Part shown: one piece after another, positions 61,432 through 64,000 of the stretch | How positions within the stretch are numbered: position 1 is the first letter of the stretch | Layout of the letters: each line of letters starts with the position of its first letter | Source: Limnohabitans sp. 103DPR2 | GTDB taxonomy: Bacteria; Pseudomonadota; Gammaproteobacteria; Burkholderiales; Burkholderiaceae_C | Assembly: GCF_001412575.1 (NCBI RefSeq) | Contig: NZ_CP011834.1 | Coordinates: 434,001-498,000, forward strand | Reading direction: 5' to 3' | DNA length: 64,000 nucleotides | Notes under the pieces: generated by a model | Told to the model about the DNA's origin: nothing | Databases searched by the model: none | Seen by the model: only the letters and a program-made list of their open reading frames with translations | Made by a program: the position numbers and the translations under genes

Positions 61432-63018
61432 ATGAAGCCTTTGAAGACAGACCGAGCGCAATTGATGGCGCGCTTGGCCAGTGTGGATGAGTACGACCTG
61501 GCCATCATTGGCGGCGGCGCCACTGGCTTGGGAACCGCGGTTGATGCGGCAGTGCGCGGCCTCAAGGTTGTCCTGGTGGAAGCCCACGACTTTGCCAAAG
61601 GCACGTCATCGCGGTCCACCAAATTGATTCATGGCGGTGTGCGTTATTTGGCGCAAGGACATTTGCCCTTGGTCTGGGAGGCGCTGCACGAGCGCCAAAC
61701 ATTGTTGCGCAACGCGCCCCATTTGGCGCATGCCATGCCCTTTGTCATGCCCGCTTACCGCCGCATCGACCAATGGTTTTATGGCTTGGGCCTCAAGCTG
61801 TACGACCTGTTGGCAGGCCGCGCGGGTTTAGGGCCCACTCAATTTCTCAATCGCAACGAAACATTGCACAAAGCGCCGGGCACATTGGCCACGCATTTGG
61901 TGGGGGGCGTGCAATATTGGGATGGCCAATTTGACGATGCGCGTTTGGCTTTGGCCTTGGCGCGCACGGCAGCGGCGCATGGTGCCTTGGTCATCAATCA
62001 CATGCCTGTCACGGGCTTGCTCACCACCTTGGGCACTGGCAAAGTGTGCGGCCTCACATGCACCGATGCCGAGACGGGATTTGCGCATCACATCAAAGCG
62101 CGTTGCGTGGTCAACGCCACAGGCGTATGGGTGGACGAGATTGAAGCCATGACGCAAACCCGTGTGGCCGACACCACGCAAACCCGTGTGCCGCATGCCG
62201 TCAGCCCCAGTCAGGGCGTGCATTTGGTCGTCGATGCGTCGTTCTGGCCTGGTGAGACGGCCCTGTTGGTGCCGCGCACACAAGATGGCCGCGTGCTGTT
62301 TGCCGTGCCTTGGCAAGGCAAAGTTTTGTTGGGCACCACCGACACGCCCAAGTCATTGGTTGAATGGGAGCCGCAAGCGCTGGACTCTGAGATTGACCAA
62401 ATCTTAGAAGAAGCTGGAAAGTACTTGGCCAAGGTGCCCACGCGACATGATGTGACCAGTGTGTGGGCTGGTTTGCGGCCTTTGGCTGGCGCCCAATCCG
62501 ATGCAGGCAAGACGCCAAGCGCGACCCAAAACATCAGCCGTGAACACACCGTCAAACTGGCCACCAATGGTCTGATCAGCGTGATGGGTGGCAAATGGAC
62601 CACGTACAGGGCCATGGCGGCCGATGTGATGCAGTGCATCCGCAAGGCGCACCTCTTGTCTCTCACGGCGGAAGATGTCACGGTGCATACGTCGCTGTGG
62701 GGTGCTCAGACGCCAGCACCCGACGACCCTCTGGCCGCCTATGGCACAGATGCGCCCCTGCTCCGTGAAATGGCGGGTCATGACCATTGGCTCAGCCCCC
62801 ATGTCAGTGAAGCCATGGTTCGCTTTGCTGCGCGCTATGAATATGCACGAACCGTGGAGGACGTCTTGGCCAGGCGCAAGCGCTTGTTGTTCTTGGACGC
62901 CAAAAAGGCTGCCCAGATTGCGCCAGAGGTGGCCAGCCTGTTGGAAGCCGAAACGGGGGGTGACGCGCAATTGGCGGCCTTTATAGCCTTGGCCGAGACC
63001 TATCAAGTGCGCTCGTGA
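61432..63018 (+). CDS. glpD: Aerobic glycerol-3-phosphate dehydrogenase
   Basis: GlpD oxidises glycerol 3-phosphate to DHAP and passes electrons to quinone at the inner membrane. The 528-residue product has the FAD motif YDLAIIGGGATGLGTAVDAAV, GTSSRSTKLIHGGVRYL, and the C-terminal MGGKWTTYRAMAADV region. Near residue 245 it carries an 8-codon near-repeat, TQTRVADTTQTRV, from a 15-bp direct DNA repeat, not usual in the family. It ends the glp pair; no glpF or glpR is visible here. Confidence 0.96.
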   Translation: MKPLKTDRAQLMARLASVDEYDLAIIGGGATGLGTAVDAAVRGLKVVLVEAHDFAKGTSSRSTKLIHGGVRYLAQGHLPLVWEALHERQTLLRNAPHLAHAMPFVMPAYRRIDQWFYGLGLKLYDLLAGRAGLGPTQFLNRNETLHKAPGTLATHLVGGVQYWDGQFDDARLALALARTAAAHGALVINHMPVTGLLTTLGTGKVCGLTCTDAETGFAHHIKARCVVNATGVWVDEIEAMTQTRVADTTQTRVPHAVSPSQGVHLVVDASFWPGETALLVPRTQDGRVLFAVPWQGKVLLGTTDTPKSLVEWEPQALDSEIDQILEEAGKYLAKVPTRHDVTSVWAGLRPLAGAQSDAGKTPSATQNISREHTVKLATNGLISVMGGKWTTYRAMAADVMQCIRKAHLLSLTAEDVTVHTSLWGAQTPAPDDPLAAYGTDAPLLREMAGHDHWLSPHVSEAMVRFAARYEYARTVEDVLARRKRLLFLDAKKAAQIAPEVASLLEAETGGDAQLAAFIALAETYQVRS

Positions 63019-63082
63019 CCCCTTGTTGGGTTAAAAAATGGGTCAAAACTGGAAAATTCACAGTTTTTTGACCCCGAAAGTG

Positions 63083-63111
63083 TTGACACGGCCCAAAAAT
63101 GTTGTAACAAT
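63083..63111 (+). promoter_or_regulatory. Strong extended -10 promoter for the rplN operon
   Basis: A perfect TTGACA (63083-63088) is followed after 17 bp by AACAAT (63106-63111), preceded by an extended -10 TGT (63103-63105). The elements lie just after glpD and predict transcription near 63118, giving a leader of about 170 nt. Together they are among the best promoter matches in the window and fit a ribosomal protein operon. Confidence 0.7.
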
Positions 63112-63117
63112 CGCGGG

Positions 63118-63139
63118 CTTCGCTGTTAAAAAAGCGAAG
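63118..63139 (+). promoter_or_regulatory. 5'-end hairpin of the rplN leader
   Basis: CTTCGC pairs with GCGAAG over 6 bp around a 10-nt A-rich loop. It begins at about the predicted transcription start, so it would cap the leader and could protect the 5' end. The remainder of the 267-bp region before rplN shows no other perfect long stem. Confidence 0.4.
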
Positions 63140-63285
63140 TTATCTACCCAAACAAAAGCACTGCGAGTGGTTCGTGGTGTGGATGACGGGTCCAAGACTG
63201 ATCTTGGTGCTGTGGGCAAGCAAAGCGTCTTTCAAGACACTTCTGCAAGTTGCGGTGCACAAGGTGCAAGTTGGGAAATATTGAA

Positions 63286-63654
63286 ATGATTCAGACAGAA
63301 ACTCGGTTGGATGTTGCCGACAACACCGGCGCTAAGTCCGTCCTTTGCATCAAGGTGCTGGGCGGATCTAAACGTCGTTACGCAAGTGTTGGCGACATTA
63401 TCAAAGTGAGCATCAAAGAAGCTGCGCCCCGTGGCCGCGTCAAAAAAGGCGAGGTTTACAGTGCTGTGGTCGTTCGTACAGCCAAGGGCATTCGCCGTGG
63501 TGATGGCTCTCTCGTTAAATTCGATGGCAACGCAGCAGTTTTGCTCAATGCCAAGTTGGAGCCTATCGGCACCCGCATCTTCGGCCCAGTGACGCGCGAG
63601 CTGCGTACTGAGAAGTTCATGAAGATCGTGTCCTTGGCACCTGAAGTTCTCTAA
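63286..63654 (+). CDS. rplN: 50S ribosomal protein L14
   Basis: The 122-residue L14 begins [20 protein letters not shown] and contains [20 protein letters not shown], the L14 signature, with [20 protein letters not shown] and a C-terminal [18 protein letters not shown]. Length is exactly typical. In most bacteria rplN directly follows rpsQ; here it is preceded by glpD and its own promoter, so the S10-spc cluster is broken at this point. A leader reading frame stops in an ATGA overlap with the rplN start. Confidence 0.98.
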   Translation: MIQTETRLDVADNTGAKSVLCIKVLGGSKRRYASVGDIIKVSIKEAAPRGRVKKGEVYSAVVVRTAKGIRRGDGSLVKFDGNAAVLLNAKLEPIGTRIFGPVTRELRTEKFMKIVSLAPEVL

Positions 63655-63663
63655 GGACCCGAC

Positions 63664-63984
63664 ATGAACAAGATTCGCAAAGGCGACGAAGTCATCGTCA
63701 TCGCCGGTCGTGACAAAGGCAAGCGTGGCACTGTGTCACTGCGTGCCGATGATTCACACCTGGTGGTTGAAGGCGTTAACCTCGTTAAGAAGCATGCCAA
63801 GCCAAACCCAATGAAGGGTACCACTGGCGGCATCATCGAAAAAACAATGCCTATTCACCAGTCCAACGTAGCCATTTTCAATGCAGCTACAGGCAAGGCT
63901 GATCGCGTGGGCATCAAGTTGTTGGCTGATGGCAAACGCGTTCGCGTTTACAAGTCCAGCGGCGAAGAAATCAAGGTGGCATAA
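63664..63984 (+). CDS. rplX: 50S ribosomal protein L24
   Basis: The 106-residue L24 opens [20 protein letters not shown], which is the KOW motif, followed by [19 protein letters not shown] and [15 protein letters not shown]. It ends in a [16 protein letters not shown] tail. It follows rplN after 9 nt and precedes rplE after 2 nt, the usual order. Confidence 0.98.
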   Translation: MNKIRKGDEVIVIAGRDKGKRGTVSLRADDSHLVVEGVNLVKKHAKPNPMKGTTGGIIEKTMPIHQSNVAIFNAATGKADRVGIKLLADGKRVRVYKSSGEEIKVA

Positions 63985-63986
63985 AA

Positions 63987-64000
63987 ATGGCACGTCTACA
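63987..64000 (+). CDS. rplE: 50S ribosomal protein L5, first codons only
   Basis: ATG GCA CGT CTA CA opens a reading frame (Met-Ala-Arg-Leu) 2 nt after the rplX stop. Position in the operon and this N-terminus fit L5; the rest lies beyond the window. Confidence 0.85.

Noticed and set aside
62100..62200. Frameshift in glpD at the internal repeat
   Set aside because: The frame stays open through the repeat and downstream motifs are intact, so it is an in-frame duplication.
63038..63289. An 83-codon frame before rplN as an independent gene
   Set aside because: Its ATG lies upstream of the predicted promoter and the sequence has no known motif. The part inside the transcript is kept only as a possible leader frame in the findings.

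Overview
The window looks like a piece of chromosome from a betaproteobacterium of the order Burkholderiales, most likely family Comamonadaceae (Limnohabitans/Rhodoferax-like; this placement is inference). Support comes from the mreBCD-mrdA block divergent from gatCAB, a PhaM-type PHA granule protein, a DUF3567 protein, the oxyR-recG-ubiA neighbourhood, and an rplN operon with its own promoter. G+C in sampled lines is about 55 percent. No tRNA, rRNA, CRISPR array, insertion sequence or phage gene was found. The longest stretch without a gene is 267 bp, upstream of rplN.

Layout. 1-3809 (minus): cell-shape genes mreB, mreC, mreD and the start of mrdA. 4017-7255 (plus): gatCAB, ending in a terminator. 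7300-9559: pyrE and an exonuclease III gene whose 5' ends interlock, then a methyltransferase. 9611-13831 (minus): a compact four-gene double-glycine peptide (bacteriocin/microcin-like) operon: membrane fusion protein, CPBP-type membrane protease homologue, 70-residue precursor, and C39 peptidase-ABC exporter. This is the most interesting part of the window. 13933-18981: metallo-hydrolase, M48 protease, AmpG-like permease and a two-component system. 19038-24075 (minus): ilvE operon, radA pair, nitronate monooxygenase. 24204-33427 (plus): homoprotocatechuate meta-cleavage operon hpaR-G1-G2-E-D-F-H-I, extended by a class II aldolase, a PanE-like reductase and an EamA transporter. 33474-36160: rsmI, yraN, diaA-like, dolP. 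36243-50000: mixed metabolic genes (PilT-like ATPase, YggS, GlcD, PurU, aminotransferase, AbrB-type membrane protein, FAH protein, MarC, DksA-like, crotonase, GST). 50084-63018: phaM, FIST protein, tgt, queA, HTH regulator, recG, oxyR, ubiA, proC, glpK, glpD. 63286 to the end: rplN, rplX and the first codons of rplE.

How the genes work together. The hpa genes encode every step from 3,4-dihydroxyphenylacetate to pyruvate plus succinic semialdehyde; the ring-hydroxylating monooxygenase HpaBC and the uptake gene are not here. In the peptide operon the precursor would be cleaved after Gly-Gly by the C39 domain and exported through the ABC transporter and HlyD-type adaptor (plus an outer-membrane channel encoded elsewhere), with the CPBP homologue as candidate immunity protein. 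Its translation signals look graded: a good Shine-Dalgarno for the precursor, a weak TTG start for the exporter, and a hairpin over the hlyD ribosome-binding site. GlpK and GlpD form a glycerol catabolic pair. Tgt and QueA act in queuosine tRNA modification.
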